NCBI RefSeq assembly: GCF_011694815.1
Contig: NZ_CP050177.1
Span: 1,426,001-1,490,000, forward strand
Length of the DNA: 64,000 nt
Direction of reading: 5' to 3'
Origin: Streptomyces liangshanensis
GTDB lineage: Bacteria > Actinomycetota > Actinomycetes > Streptomycetales > Streptomycetaceae
The position numbers and the translations under genes are program-made. Under the pieces are notes generated by a model. It was not told where the DNA came from. It searched no databases and saw only the letters and a program-made list of their open reading frames with translations. Of the stretch, positions 10,118 to 18,523 are shown piece after piece (position 1 is the stretch's first letter; each line of letters begins with the position of its first letter).

Positions 10118-11038
10118 TCAGTCCAGGACCGTGAGGTCGAGCCGGGCCAGTCGTTCCGGGTCGGCGAGGATGTCGATCTCCACGATCCGGCCGGCCGCGA
10201 CCGTGAAGCCCAGGACCGAGAGCGGCCGCCCCTCGCGGGAGACGACCAGGCCGGCGGCCCCGTTGACGAGGGCCCGCCGCAGGACACCGCCGCCCCCGGC
10301 GCCGAGGCGGGAGAACGTGAGCGACTGGTCCGCCACCGCCTTCGCGCCGTGGATCTCGCGGAGGCCGCGCGCCGGCGCGGAGCCGTGGTCGGCCCGCATC
10401 ACGACCCCGGGGTCGAGCAGGGCGACGAGCGCGTCGAAGTCCCCGCCGCGCGAGGCGGCCAGGAAGGCGTCGACCACCTCCCGCTGCCGGCCGAGGTCCG
10501 CGTCCGGAACGGTCGGCGTTCCCCGGACGCGGCGACGGGCCCGGCTGGCGAGCTGCCGGGCGGCGGTCGGCGTACGGCCGACGAGCGGGGCGATGTCCTC
10601 GAAGGGCACGGCGAACATGTCGTGCAGGACAAACGCGAGCCGCTCCGCCGGGGCGAGGGTCTCCAGCACCACGAGCAGTGCCAGCCCGACCGAGTCGGCG
10701 AGCAGCGCCTCCTGCTCGGGGTCGACGCCGTTCTCCCGGCTGACCACCGGGTCGGGGACGTACACCCCGTCCCACGGTTCCTCGCGGCGGGAGGCGCGGG
10801 TGCGCAGCAGGTCCAGGCAGACCCGTCCGACCACGGTGGTCAGCCAGGCGCCCAGGCTCTCGATGCGGGTGCTGTCGGTACGGCCGAGCCGCAGCCAGGC
10901 TTCCTGTACGGCGTCGTCGGCCTCGGTCAGCGAGCCGAGCATCCGGTAGGCCACGGCGCGCAGGTGGGGGCGGTGGGCCTCGAAGCGTTCCGCGAGAAAG
11001 TCGTCGGCGGGGGAGGTTCCGGCGAGGGGTTCGTCCAT
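10118..11038 (-). CDS. ECF41/SigJ-like RNA polymerase sigma factor
   Basis: The 306-aa protein has sigma-2 (AYRMLGSLTEADDAVQEAWLR, about residues 31-51) and sigma-4 (LAPAERLAFVLHDMF through QLASRARRRVRG, about 128-172). A C-terminal SnoaL-like domain of about 130 residues ends in DILADPERLARLDL. That extension, with a linker near VYVPDPVV, is the ECF41 architecture, in which the tail modulates sigma activity in place of an anti-sigma factor. ECF41 genes usually sit beside a carboxymuconolactone decarboxylase or oxidoreductase gene; none is adjacent here. Targets are unknown. Confidence 0.9.
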   Translation of the reverse strand: MDEPLAGTSPADDFLAERFEAHRPHLRAVAYRMLGSLTEADDAVQEAWLRLGRTDSTRIESLGAWLTTVVGRVCLDLLRTRASRREEPWDGVYVPDPVVSRENGVDPEQEALLADSVGLALLVVLETLAPAERLAFVLHDMFAVPFEDIAPLVGRTPTAARQLASRARRRVRGTPTVPDADLGRQREVVDAFLAASRGGDFDALVALLDPGVVMRADHGSAPARGLREIHGAKAVADQSLTFSRLGAGGGGVLRRALVNGAAGLVVSREGRPLSVLGFTVAAGRIVEIDILADPERLARLDLTVLD

Positions 11039-11112
11039 CGGTGAGGTGTCCTCGGTGCGAGCGGGGGTGGGTCGTCCTTCCCCTCTCTGACGGATCGCGC
11101 GGGCGATTCGTG

Positions 11113-11152
11113 ACCGGGGGCGCCGTACCGCCGTCGGTACGGCGCCCCCGGT
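11113..11152. terminator. Strong terminator below the 8-oxoguanine deaminase gene
   Basis: A perfect 18-bp stem (11113-11130 with 11135-11152) closes a CCGT loop. On the minus strand it lies 74 bases past the deaminase stop and insulates the sigma factor gene from the urate operon. Confidence 0.85.
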
Positions 11153-11225
11153 CGTGTCGCCGCGGGCCCGGGGGCCTGCGGCTCCGGGCGGGGGCCGTCC
11201 CCCCCGACCGGAGTGCGTGGCCGGA

Positions 11226-12611
11226 TCAGTCGTGTCCGGCGATCCGGGCGAGGCGCCGGGCCTCGCTCCTGGCGGAGCGGGCGACGGCGTCCTCGTCGAC
11301 GGTGGTGAGGTGGTTGTCCTCGACGACGGTCCGTCCGTTGACGAGGGAGAGGGTGACGGGGGCGGCGGCGCCGAGGACCAGCGCGGACACCGGGTCGGCG
11401 ATGGAGGAGTGGGCGAGGGTGTCCATCTTCCAGAGCACGAGGTCGGCGAGTTTGCCCGCCTCGATCGAGCCGATCTGGTCGGCGCGGCCCAGCACCCGCG
11501 CCCCGCCGTGCGTCCCGAGGCGCAACGCCTGACGGGCCGTCAGAGCGGCCTCGCGGTGGGCCCCCAGACGGTTGACCAGGAGGGCGTTGCGCAGTTCGGT
11601 GTGGAGTTCGCCCGATTCGTTGGACGCCGTGCCGTCGACGCCGAGGCCGACGGGGATGCCGGCGGCGAGCATGTCGGGCACCCGCGCGATCCCGGCGGCC
11701 AGGCGGGCGTTGGAGGAGGGGCAGTGGGCGACACCGGTGCCGGTACGGGCGAAGGCGGCGATGTCGGCGTCGTTCATGTGCACGCAGTGGGCCATCCACA
11801 CGTCGTCGCCGAGCCAGCCGGTCGACTCGAAGTAGTCGGTGGGACCCATCCCGAAGCGCTCCTCGCAGAACCGCTCCTCCTCGACGGTCTCACTGCCGTG
11901 CGTGTGCAGCCTGACCCCTTTACGGCGGGCCAACTCGGCGCCCAGCTTGAGGAGTTCGGTGGAGACGGAGAAGGGGGAGCAGGGCGCCACCGCGATCTGG
12001 GTCATCGCGTCGAAGGAGGAGTCGTGGTAGCGGTCGACGGCCTCCTCGGTGGCGGCGAGGGCGCCGTCCAGGGACTCGACGGCGAAGTCCGGTGGCAGGC
12101 CGCCGTCCGTCTGCCCCCGGTCCATGGACCCACGGGCGAGGGTGAACCGGACGCCGGTCTCGGTCGCGGACTCCACGATCGCGCCCGTCAGGTCGCCGGC
12201 GCCGCGCGGGTAGACATAGTGGTGGTCCATGGCGGTGGTGACCCCGCCGCGCGCCATCATGGCGAGGGACCCGCGGGCGGCGGCGCGGAGCATCGGCTCG
12301 TCGATGCGCGCCCAGACCGGGTAGAGCGCGACCAGCCAGTCGAAGAGGTTGTGGTCGGTGGCGAGTCCGCGGGTGATCCACTGGTAGAAGTGGTGGTGGG
12401 TGTTGACGAGGCCGGGCGTCAGGAGGTGCCCGGTGCCGTCGACGCGCCGGACGACGTTCTCCAGGCCGGCGGGGGCGGGGCCCGCGCCGACCGACTCGAT
12501 CCGGTGGCCGGCGATCACGACGTGGCCCGAGGCGTACTCGGTGTCGTGCGCGTCCACGGTCGCGACGGCGCAGTTCTCGATGACGATGCGCGGGACGCGC
12601 GGTGCCGCCAT
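11226..12611 (-). CDS. 8-oxoguanine deaminase (amidohydrolase)
   Basis: The 461-aa amidohydrolase has the expected metal-site layout. H72/H74 lie in PGLVNTHHHFYQW. A second histidine is in RLHTHGSE, a third in MAHCVHMND, and the aspartate is in GLGVDGTASNES. The closest families are 8-oxoguanine deaminase and AtzB/SsnA-type chlorohydrolases. The Q(W) after HHHF, the TDHNLFDWL segment and the position beside uricase genes favour 8-oxoguanine deaminase, producing 8-oxoxanthine (urate). This would feed oxidised guanine into the same pathway. It is the last gene of the uraD-hiuH-uox unit, 81 nt after uox. Confidence 0.88.
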   Translation of the reverse strand: MAAPRVPRIVIENCAVATVDAHDTEYASGHVVIAGHRIESVGAGPAPAGLENVVRRVDGTGHLLTPGLVNTHHHFYQWITRGLATDHNLFDWLVALYPVWARIDEPMLRAAARGSLAMMARGGVTTAMDHHYVYPRGAGDLTGAIVESATETGVRFTLARGSMDRGQTDGGLPPDFAVESLDGALAATEEAVDRYHDSSFDAMTQIAVAPCSPFSVSTELLKLGAELARRKGVRLHTHGSETVEEERFCEERFGMGPTDYFESTGWLGDDVWMAHCVHMNDADIAAFARTGTGVAHCPSSNARLAAGIARVPDMLAAGIPVGLGVDGTASNESGELHTELRNALLVNRLGAHREAALTARQALRLGTHGGARVLGRADQIGSIEAGKLADLVLWKMDTLAHSSIADPVSALVLGAAAPVTLSLVNGRTVVEDNHLTTVDEDAVARSARSEARRLARIAGHD

Positions 12612-12692
12612 GGCGGTTCCTCTTCCTGTACGGGTGATCAGGGGGCAGAGGGCGGTCGGGTCGGTGGCTGACCGGGTCAGAGGCTGATCGGG

Positions 12693-13637
12693 TCAGAGGG
12701 TGGTGAGGTCCGGGGCGATCCGCGCGTCGGCGCCGTCGCGCAGGACGGTGGCCTCGATCAGGCCGTAGGGGCGGTCCGCGGCGAGGTAGACGGCTCCGTC
12801 GGGGGTGTCGTTCTTGATCCCGAACGGCGCGAGGTCGACGAGGAAGTGGTGCTTGTTGGGGAGCGAGAACCGGATCTCGTCGATCTCGGCGCGGTGCTCC
12901 AGGACCCGGGTGCCCATCCGGTGGAGGGTCTGCTGGAGCGAGAGCGAGTAGGTCTCGGCGAAGGCCGTGAGCACGTGGCGCTTGCTCTGTTCGTACGACT
13001 CGTTCCAGTCGGGCGCCCCGGCCTCGCCGCTCTCGCCGCCGGACCACCCGTACCGCCAGCGCGCGGACACGTCGGTCGCGAGGATCCGGTCGTACGCCTC
13101 CTTGAGAGTCGTGTACTGGTCCTTGGCGAACCCCCAGAACTCGGAGTCGGTCGAGTTCAGCACGGTGAGGTCCTTGAGTCCGGAGACGACCTCCACCCGC
13201 TCGCCGTCGAAGGTGACCTGGGTGACCCGGGTCTCCTGCCCCCGGCGGACGAAGGAGTGCCCGCCCCGTTCTCCGCCGGCCTCTCCACCGCCGTCCCCGC
13301 CCCCGGTCCCGATCCGCTCCCAGGCGTACTCCTCGATCCGTACGCGGGCCCGGTCGATCGGGGCGCGGGTGGTCACGAAGTGCCGTGCCAGCACGATGCC
13401 GAACTGTTCCGGGGACTCGATGCCGTGCTCCTTGGCGAACGCGTACACCGTGTTTTTCATGGTGTCGGTCGGCAGCACATGGGCGTTGGAACCGGAGTGG
13501 TGCACGTCGTCCAGGTCCCCGGAGAGCGAGACCGAGACGTTCAGGTCCTTGATGTGGTGGGTGGCGCCGTCCCGCGTGATCTTGACGACGCGGTTCTCCG
13601 CCTTGCCGTACTGGTTCTGTCCGAGCGTGGTGGGCAT
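12693..13637 (-). CDS. uox: Urate oxidase (factor-independent uricase)
   Basis: The 314-aa enzyme oxidises urate to 5-hydroxyisourate without cofactor. The start MPTTLGQNQYGKAENRVVKI is typical of actinobacterial uricases. Conserved blocks include GSNAHVLPTDTMKNTVYAFA, LARHFVTT, LNSTDSEFWGFAKDQYTTL and RFSLPNKHHFLVDL (the active-site PNKH). Two Gly-rich insertions, around residues 113-130 and 197-206, make it slightly longer than usual. The ATG at 13637 is 5 nt after the hiuH stop, so the two are translationally close. The C-terminus lacks an obvious export signal, so it is cytoplasmic. Confidence 0.95.
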   Translation of the reverse strand: MPTTLGQNQYGKAENRVVKITRDGATHHIKDLNVSVSLSGDLDDVHHSGSNAHVLPTDTMKNTVYAFAKEHGIESPEQFGIVLARHFVTTRAPIDRARVRIEEYAWERIGTGGGDGGGEAGGERGGHSFVRRGQETRVTQVTFDGERVEVVSGLKDLTVLNSTDSEFWGFAKDQYTTLKEAYDRILATDVSARWRYGWSGGESGEAGAPDWNESYEQSKRHVLTAFAETYSLSLQQTLHRMGTRVLEHRAEIDEIRFSLPNKHHFLVDLAPFGIKNDTPDGAVYLAADRPYGLIEATVLRDGADARIAPDLTTL

Positions 13638-13642
13638 GCCTG

Positions 13643-14065
13643 CTAGCTCCCTCGGTAAACGGAGTAGCCGAACGGGTTGAGCAGCAGCGGTACGTGGAAG
13701 TGCTCGCCCGGCGTGACGGCGAAGGTGACCGTCACTTCCGGGAAGAACGCACCGCTGTCCCGTAGCGCGGGGGCGTCCTGCCGCTCCTCGGCCTGTGTCC
13801 TGCGGGTGAGATACGGCCCGGTGGTGAAGTCGAGCCGTACGTGCGTGGTGTCCGCCGGCAGCGCCGGCAGCCCGGCGCACCGCCCGTCCGCGTCGGTCCG
13901 CGCGCCGCCGAGCGTCACCCAGGCGGCGCCGGGTCCCCCGCGGGCCGCGAGCGAGACGGCGACGTCGGGGGCGGGGCGCCCGGCGCTGGTGTCCAGGATG
14001 TGCGTGGACACGGACGCGGGGGTGTGGTCGCGGGGCTCGCTGCCGGGATCGGGGCGGGTGCTCAC
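13643..14065 (-). CDS. hiuH: 5-Hydroxyisourate hydrolase (transthyretin-like)
   Basis: The 140-aa protein hydrolyses 5-hydroxyisourate to OHCU. It has the N-terminal STHILDTSAGRPA motif with the active-site histidine, a central GGARTDADGRC segment, and the diagnostic C-terminal HVPLLLNPFGYSVYRGS. It lies 3 nt after uraD and 5 nt before uox, and is in the same operon. About 20 extra N-terminal residues precede the core domain. Confidence 0.95.
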   Translation of the reverse strand: MSTRPDPGSEPRDHTPASVSTHILDTSAGRPAPDVAVSLAARGGPGAAWVTLGGARTDADGRCAGLPALPADTTHVRLDFTTGPYLTRRTQAEERQDAPALRDSGAFFPEVTVTFAVTPGEHFHVPLLLNPFGYSVYRGS

Positions 14066-14068
14066 GGG

Positions 14069-14578
14069 TCAGTCTCCTTCGTGGACGAGACGGGTCAGCC
14101 GGATGCGGTTGATCTTGCCCAGTTCGGTGCGCACGATCTCGCGCTCCTCGGCGGGCGTGTGGCCGATCCGGGTCCTGAGCGCGTCGCGCATCCGCTCGCC
14201 GGTCGCGCCGGTGGCGCAGATCAGGAAGACATGGCCGAACGTCTCCTGGTAGGCCAGGTTCAGTTCGAGCATCTCGGCCTTCAGCGCGTCGGAGGCGCCG
14301 GCCATCCCCCGCTGTTCGCGGGAGGAGACCGGGTCGCCCGGCGCGGGGCGGCCGATCGGCGGGTGTCCGGCCATCGCCTCGGCCAGGTCGTCCGCCGTCA
14401 GCGCCGCCACGGCGGTGTCCGCGGCGGTGAGGAGGGCGTCCAGGGTGGCGTACGGACGGTGGGCGAGCAGCCGCCTCCCCCACGCCGAACTGGCGCACAC
14501 CTCGCGGAGGGTGGCCAGGGCCGCACGGTCGGACGAGACGTTGAACCGGGCGAGGCCCGGGGGTGGCCGGTGCGTCAC
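14069..14578 (-). CDS. uraD: OHCU decarboxylase
   Basis: The 169-aa alpha-helical enzyme decarboxylates OHCU stereospecifically to (S)-allantoin. Family motifs include the N-terminal FN segment, MAGHPPIGRP (catalytic His in GHPPIG), SSREQRGMAGA, LAYQETFGHVFLICATG, and the C-terminal EIVRTELGKINRIRLTRL. It is the promoter-proximal gene of the urate operon. A palindrome at 14648-14662 lies 70 bases upstream. Confidence 0.94.
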   Translation of the reverse strand: MTHRPPPGLARFNVSSDRAALATLREVCASSAWGRRLLAHRPYATLDALLTAADTAVAALTADDLAEAMAGHPPIGRPAPGDPVSSREQRGMAGASDALKAEMLELNLAYQETFGHVFLICATGATGERMRDALRTRIGHTPAEEREIVRTELGKINRIRLTRLVHEGD

Positions 14579-14647
14579 GGTGCCTCCGTGGTGTGCTGGA
14601 CGGGCTGCCCTTGACTGCCCTTAGCTAACGCGCTCGGCCTCACGGCG

Positions 14648-14662
14648 TCAACAGTTTGTTGA
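14648..14662. promoter_or_regulatory. Candidate operator upstream of the urate operon
   Basis: TCAACA-GTT-TGTTGA is a perfect inverted repeat with 6-bp arms, 70-85 bp upstream of the uraD start. It is locally AT-rich against the surrounding GC-rich DNA. It is unlike the gcl/hyi palindrome, suggesting a different regulator. Confidence 0.5.
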
Positions 14663-14699
14663 AATCTCGTATACGGACCGGCCGGGCGGCGGCACGCGC

Positions 14700-14740
14700 G
14701 AGGAGGCGACCGGGGCCCCACGGGCCCTGGTCGCCTCCTC
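14700..14740. terminator. Long hairpin terminator
   Basis: A 19-bp stem with a single G-U type mismatch (14700-14718 with 14722-14740) closes a 3-nt loop. On the minus strand it lies just past the MFS gene stop at 14786. Confidence 0.8.
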
Positions 14741-14785
14741 CGGCTTTTCCTCGGTCAGGTCATGTCTCTCATCTCTCGTGCCAGG

Positions 14786-16297
14786 TCATACCTCCGAGTA
14801 CTCGGGGCGCTCGCTCGGCTCGGCCTCGACGGCCGCCGCCTCCTGGCGCCGGTTACGGGTGTACTGGACGACGGTCACCAGCAGCGCGAAGATCGTGATG
14901 CCGACGGTGACGCCGATCGCGGCCTTCATGTGCGGCAGGAGCTGCGCGTGCTGGATGTGGGTCGTCCCGGTGCCCAGGATCGCGGTGACGACCGCCAGGA
15001 CTATCGCGCCGCCGATCTGGAGGCTGGAGTTCAGGATGCCCGAGGCGAGCCCTTGCTCCTCGTCCTTCACACCGGCCGTGGCCTGCACGTTCACCGCCGG
15101 GAAGCAGAGCGCGAAGCCGACGCCGAGCAGCAGGATCGTGGGCAGCATGAAGTTCGCGTACGCCTGCCCGGGACTGACGCGCAGGAACAGGGCGTAGGCG
15201 GCCGCGAAGGCCAGCAGGCCCGCGAGGAGGAGCTTGACCGTGCTGAACCGCTCCAGCAGGAGGGGGATCTTCGAGCCGCTGAGGACCACGATCAGTCCCC
15301 CGGGCAGGAAGGCCAGGGCCATGTGGATGGGCGACCAGCCGAGCGAGTTCTGCACGTACAGCGTCACCAGGAACTGGAAGGCGACGTAGCCGCCGAACAT
15401 CACCGCCGCCGAGATGTTCGCGTGGACCAGCGGTGCCGAGCGCAGGATGCCCAGCCGCAGCAGCGGGGTGGCGTGCCTGCGTTCGAGGACGACGAACACC
15501 GCCATCAGCGCCACGCTCAGCGCCAGCAGCCCGATCGTGGAGAGACTGCCCCAGCCGTGCGTGGGCGCCTCCACCACCGCGTACACCAGGAGCAGCAGCG
15601 CCGCGGTGCAGGTCACCGCGCCGCGGAGGTCCAGCCCGGAGAGGCTGAGCTTCTCCCTCGGGACGCGCGGGATGACCCTCAGTCCGGCGACGACCAGCGC
15701 GAGGGCGATCGGTCCGGGGACGAGGAAGGTGAGCCGCCAGTTCAGCTCGGTGAGCAGGCCGCCGAAGATCAGGCCCAGGGAGAAGCCGCTCGCGCCGCAG
15801 GCGGCGTAGATCCCCATGGCGCGGCTTCGCGCCTTGCCCTCGGTGAAGGTGGTGTTGATGATCGACAGCCCCGCCGGGACGGTGAAGGCGGCCGACGCGC
15901 CCTTGATGAAGCGCAGGGCGATGAGAAGGATGTCGCTGTCGACGAAGGTACTGACGACGGATGCCGCCCCGAACACGCACAAGGCGGCGAGGAAGACGCG
16001 CCGGCGCCCCAGCAGGTCGGACGCCCTGCCGCCGAGCAGCAGGAGGCTTCCGTACCCGAGGACGTAGCCGCTGACGATCCATTGCAGCGAACTGGCCGAC
16101 AGGTGCAGGTCCCTGCCGATGTCCGGCAGGGCGACCCCGACCATCGTGAGGTCGAGACCGTCGAGGAAGAGCGCTCCGCAGAGGACGATCAGGAGGATCC
16201 AGGTCGCCGGTTTCCACTTGGAGTCGCTGACGGTGGACGCGAGCGCGCCCGCGACGCGGGTCGCACCCGGGGAGGAGTGAGGAGGTGCAGAGGTCAT
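14786..16297 (-). CDS. DHA2-family MFS transporter
   Basis: The 503-aa membrane protein has 14-TM EmrB-type features. They include FLDGLDLTMVGVALPDIGRD after TM1, LLLGGRASDLLGRRRVFLAA as motif A, and AACGASGFSLGLIFGGLLTE-like motif C in TM5. The ATG at 16297 is chosen because GGAAG precedes it and an upstream ATG at 16330 lacks an RBS. No regulator is adjacent. A role in drug or metabolite export is inferred from the family only. Confidence 0.9.
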   Translation of the reverse strand: MTSAPPHSSPGATRVAGALASTVSDSKWKPATWILLIVLCGALFLDGLDLTMVGVALPDIGRDLHLSASSLQWIVSGYVLGYGSLLLLGGRASDLLGRRRVFLAALCVFGAASVVSTFVDSDILLIALRFIKGASAAFTVPAGLSIINTTFTEGKARSRAMGIYAACGASGFSLGLIFGGLLTELNWRLTFLVPGPIALALVVAGLRVIPRVPREKLSLSGLDLRGAVTCTAALLLLVYAVVEAPTHGWGSLSTIGLLALSVALMAVFVVLERRHATPLLRLGILRSAPLVHANISAAVMFGGYVAFQFLVTLYVQNSLGWSPIHMALAFLPGGLIVVLSGSKIPLLLERFSTVKLLLAGLLAFAAAYALFLRVSPGQAYANFMLPTILLLGVGFALCFPAVNVQATAGVKDEEQGLASGILNSSLQIGGAIVLAVVTAILGTGTTHIQHAQLLPHMKAAIGVTVGITIFALLVTVVQYTRNRRQEAAAVEAEPSERPEYSEV

Positions 16298-16609
16298 AGA
16301 TCCGTTTTCTTCCGAATTGGGATCATTCATTCGGCAAGAGTAAGCAGACCTGCCGTGCGCCCAAAATGGGGCGATACGTCCGTATTCGGAGAAGACTTTC
16401 CGTTACGCGTCCGTACGTGACCCGGCGGCCACCGTGCGGAGCGCGGACGGCCGTGCCCGGCGTCCGGGCGGCCGTGCGCGACGTCCGGGCGGGCGGATCC
16501 GGCCGGGGGCACAAGGTCCCTTTGCCCGGATGTTTGCCAAGCTTTGGGGCGGGCCGGGCGGGCCGCCAGGGGGACGGAACCGGCCGGGAATAACTGACGG
16601 CCGGTCAGC

Positions 16610-17026
16610 TCAACCGCCCGCCGGGGGCTGCCCTTCGCCGTCCTCGCGCGCCTTGGCCCGCTGCTCGTTGGCGTAGTTCAGGTAGTTGTAGACCGTGAAG
16701 CGGCTGACGCCGAGCGCGCTCGCCACCGTCTCCACGCCGTGCCGTACGGAGAAGGCGCCGCGCGCCTCCAGGACCCGGACGACCGATTGCTTGGACTTAC
16801 GGTCCAACTCGGCCAGCGGCATGCCGTGCCGGCGCTCCAGCGCGGCCAGGATGTGGTCCAAAGACTCCGAGAGCTGCGGCAGCCGTACGGCGAGGACGTC
16901 CTCGCCCTCCCAGGCGAGCACGACGTCGTCGGGCTCGGCCTCCCCGGCCGCCATCAGCTCGCCGCCCATCGCGTCCACCAGCGGCCTGACCGCGGCGACG
17001 AGGGGGTGGTCGCGCGGCGCGGTCAC
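16610..17026 (-). CDS. YheO/DauR-like HTH protein
   Basis: The 138-aa protein ends in an HTH_22-type domain (KQSVVRVLEARGAFSVRHGVETVASALGVSRFTVYNYLN, roughly residues 81-119), as in YheO/DauR regulators. The N-terminal 75 residues (DHPLVAAVRPLVDAMGGEL...DHILAALERR) resemble a shortened PAS_6-like region, about half the usual length. It overlaps the preceding 84-aa gene by 4 bp (ATGA), so the two are probably translationally coupled. CTGAC-N5-GTCAG lies just past its stop. The ligand is unknown. Confidence 0.7.
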   Translation of the reverse strand: MTAPRDHPLVAAVRPLVDAMGGELMAAGEAEPDDVVLAWEGEDVLAVRLPQLSESLDHILAALERRHGMPLAELDRKSKQSVVRVLEARGAFSVRHGVETVASALGVSRFTVYNYLNYANEQRAKAREDGEGQPPAGG

Positions 17027-17277
17027 CGACCGCTCTCCGCGTCGATCACGCTGACCTGGAGCGAGACCCGGGTCGCGCCCGCGGCCAGCGTCTCGCGCAG
17101 CAGCGCCTGCACGGCCGCCAGCACCTCGTCCGACCCGCCCTCGGCGGTGTTGCCGAACGGGCCGACGTCGACGGCGTCCAGCGGCGCGCTCCCCACGACC
17201 TCCCGGGCCACCACCGCGTGCGCGGGCGCCTCGTCGAGATCGAAGGGTTCGGTCGTGAACTCCACCCGCAGTCGCAC
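17023..17277 (-). CDS. Small protein, possibly MTH1187/YkoF-type thiamine-binding family
   Basis: The 84-aa protein has a beta-alpha-beta pattern ending DVGPFGNTAEGGSDEVLAAVQA then a GATRVSLQVSVID strand. The G-P-x-G-x-x-x-E-G plus DEV pattern recalls the MTH1187/UPF0045 (Thiamine_BP) family, a ferredoxin-like fold of about 95 residues. This is by-eye similarity only, so the function is uncertain. It is coupled by ATGA overlap to a downstream HTH gene, which suggests a small-molecule-sensing pair. Confidence 0.5.
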   Translation of the reverse strand: MRLRVEFTTEPFDLDEAPAHAVVAREVVGSAPLDAVDVGPFGNTAEGGSDEVLAAVQALLRETLAAGATRVSLQVSVIDAESGR

Positions 17278-17323
17278 CGCGCCTCCATGGTCGTGCCGGA
17301 AGTCGACCTTAACGGATCCGGCG

Positions 17324-18304
17324 TCACACCGGCCCTGCCCCGGAGCCCCCCACCGGGGGCGGGAGCCGGTCGAGCCGCCCGGCCGCCACGAAGGCGACCT
17401 CGCCCCCGACCCGTACGTTCACCAGGGCGTCCTGAGGCCCCTGGGGCATGACCCGCATCAGGCTCGGACGGCCCGCGAACCGCCCCTGGGCCAGGGTGAA
17501 TTCGGCGTCCGGGGGGACCAGCCCGTGCCGGGCGAGATAGGCGCCCACACAGCCGGCCGCGCTGCCGGTGGCGACGTCCTCCAGCACCCCGTCGTTGTTC
17601 CAGCTCCGGCCTTCCGGGCCGCTGTCCGTCCCGAGGTCGAGGAGGTACGCGAACCTCGCCCCGTACCGCTCCAGCAGCGCCCCGAAGCCGGGGTGGGCGA
17701 TGCCCGCCCCGGGGAGCCCCGAGGTCACCGGCACGATCAGGTAGCTCAGGCCCGTGGAGACCACCTCCAGCGGCAGGTCCGCCAGCGCCCCGGCGGGGAG
17801 GGAGAGCGCCGCCGCGATCGCGGGCCGGTCGCCCGCCGGGACCTCGCCCAGGAAGCGCGGCGGCCCCTGGTCGAGCAGCGCGGTGAAGCCGGCGCCGGAC
17901 GGTGTCGTCGTCACGCCCACGGTGGCGCCCGGCAACCGGAAGGTCCAGCGGCGCGGTCCGGCCCCGCCCGCCCGCTCGTGGAGGACGGCCGCCGCGCCGA
18001 GGACGGGATGGCCGGCGAAGTCCAGCTCCCCGAACAGGTCGAAGACCCGGGCCGGGACCACCCCGGCCGCGTCGGGCGGAGCGAGGAAGACCGACTCGAA
18101 GTGCCGTACCTCCTGGGTGATCGCGAGCAGCTGCCCGGCGGTGGGGCCGCGGCCCGGATCACCACCGGACAGATCACCTCCGGGCACATCGCCGGCGGGC
18201 AGATCGCCGCCGGGCAGATCGCCGTCGGCGCCGAAGACCGCGAGGCTGTTGCCGGTGTACGGGCCGGTGGCGAACACGTCGACGTGGCGGTAACCGACGG
18301 ACAC
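17324..18304 (-). CDS. PhzF-family isomerase
   Basis: The 326-aa protein belongs to the PhzF/diaminopimelate-epimerase-like fold. The N-terminal HVDVFATGPYTGNSLAVF, RHFESVFL with the family's catalytic Glu, FDLFGELDFAGHPVLGAA and the C-terminal DVATGSAAGCVGAYLARHG are all diagnostic. Between residues about 27 and 53 it has an unusual GD-rich expansion (GGDLPAGDVPGGDLSGGD-like), encoded by four 15-bp repeats. Most PhzF proteins outside phenazine clusters have unknown substrates, and there is no phenazine cluster here. It is divergent from hyi. Confidence 0.88.
   Translation of the reverse strand: MSVGYRHVDVFATGPYTGNSLAVFGADGDLPGGDLPAGDVPGGDLSGGDPGRGPTAGQLLAITQEVRHFESVFLAPPDAAGVVPARVFDLFGELDFAGHPVLGAAAVLHERAGGAGPRRWTFRLPGATVGVTTTPSGAGFTALLDQGPPRFLGEVPAGDRPAIAAALSLPAGALADLPLEVVSTGLSYLIVPVTSGLPGAGIAHPGFGALLERYGARFAYLLDLGTDSGPEGRSWNNDGVLEDVATGSAAGCVGAYLARHGLVPPDAEFTLAQGRFAGRPSLMRVMPQGPQDALVNVRVGGEVAFVAAGRLDRLPPPVGGSGAGPV
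18165..18224. repeat. Four 15-bp coding repeats inside the phzF-like gene
   Basis: Units begin at 18165, 18180, 18195 and 18210 with consensus CCGGGCAGATCGCCG. In frame they encode five-residue GDLPG-like units in a surface loop. The array keeps the frame and is likely to vary in copy number. Confidence 0.8.
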
Positions 18305-18441
18305 GGGGCATTCCTCCAGGATCGGCGGGGCGCGGCGGGTAACCCGGCCGCCGCCGACGTTAGGGAGCCCCGGCCGCCCTGTCCGGGGCCAATCGCACCC
18401 GGGTGGACCGGGAGCCGGGGCAGGAATTACCGAAACGCCAC

Positions 18442-18471
18442 TTGACAGGCCCCGAGCCCGCCGGGCAGGCT
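18442..18471 (+). promoter_or_regulatory. Candidate hyi promoter
   Basis: TTGACA (18442-18447) and CAGGCT (18466-18471) are separated by 18 bp. The predicted start of transcription falls just before the palindrome at 18491-18507. Confidence 0.45.
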
Positions 18472-18490
18472 TCCATCAAGCAGAAAATAA

Positions 18491-18507
18491 CTTCCGCAAT
18501 ACGGAAG
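18491..18507. promoter_or_regulatory. Operator palindrome upstream of hyi
   Basis: C-TTCCG-CAATA-CGGAA-G is a perfect inverted repeat ending in the hyi Shine-Dalgarno (GGAAGGAG). Two imperfect copies lie upstream of gcl. An allantoin/glyoxylate repressor of the AllR (IclR) type is a natural candidate, but no such gene is in the window. Confidence 0.65.
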
Positions 18508-18523
18508 GAGCGCCTGGCCCCTC

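Noticed and set aside
10118..11038. A carboxymuconolactone decarboxylase partner for the ECF41-like sigma factor.
   Set aside because: Neighbouring genes are a GH92 mannosidase and an 8-oxoguanine deaminase; no typical ECF41 partner is adjacent.
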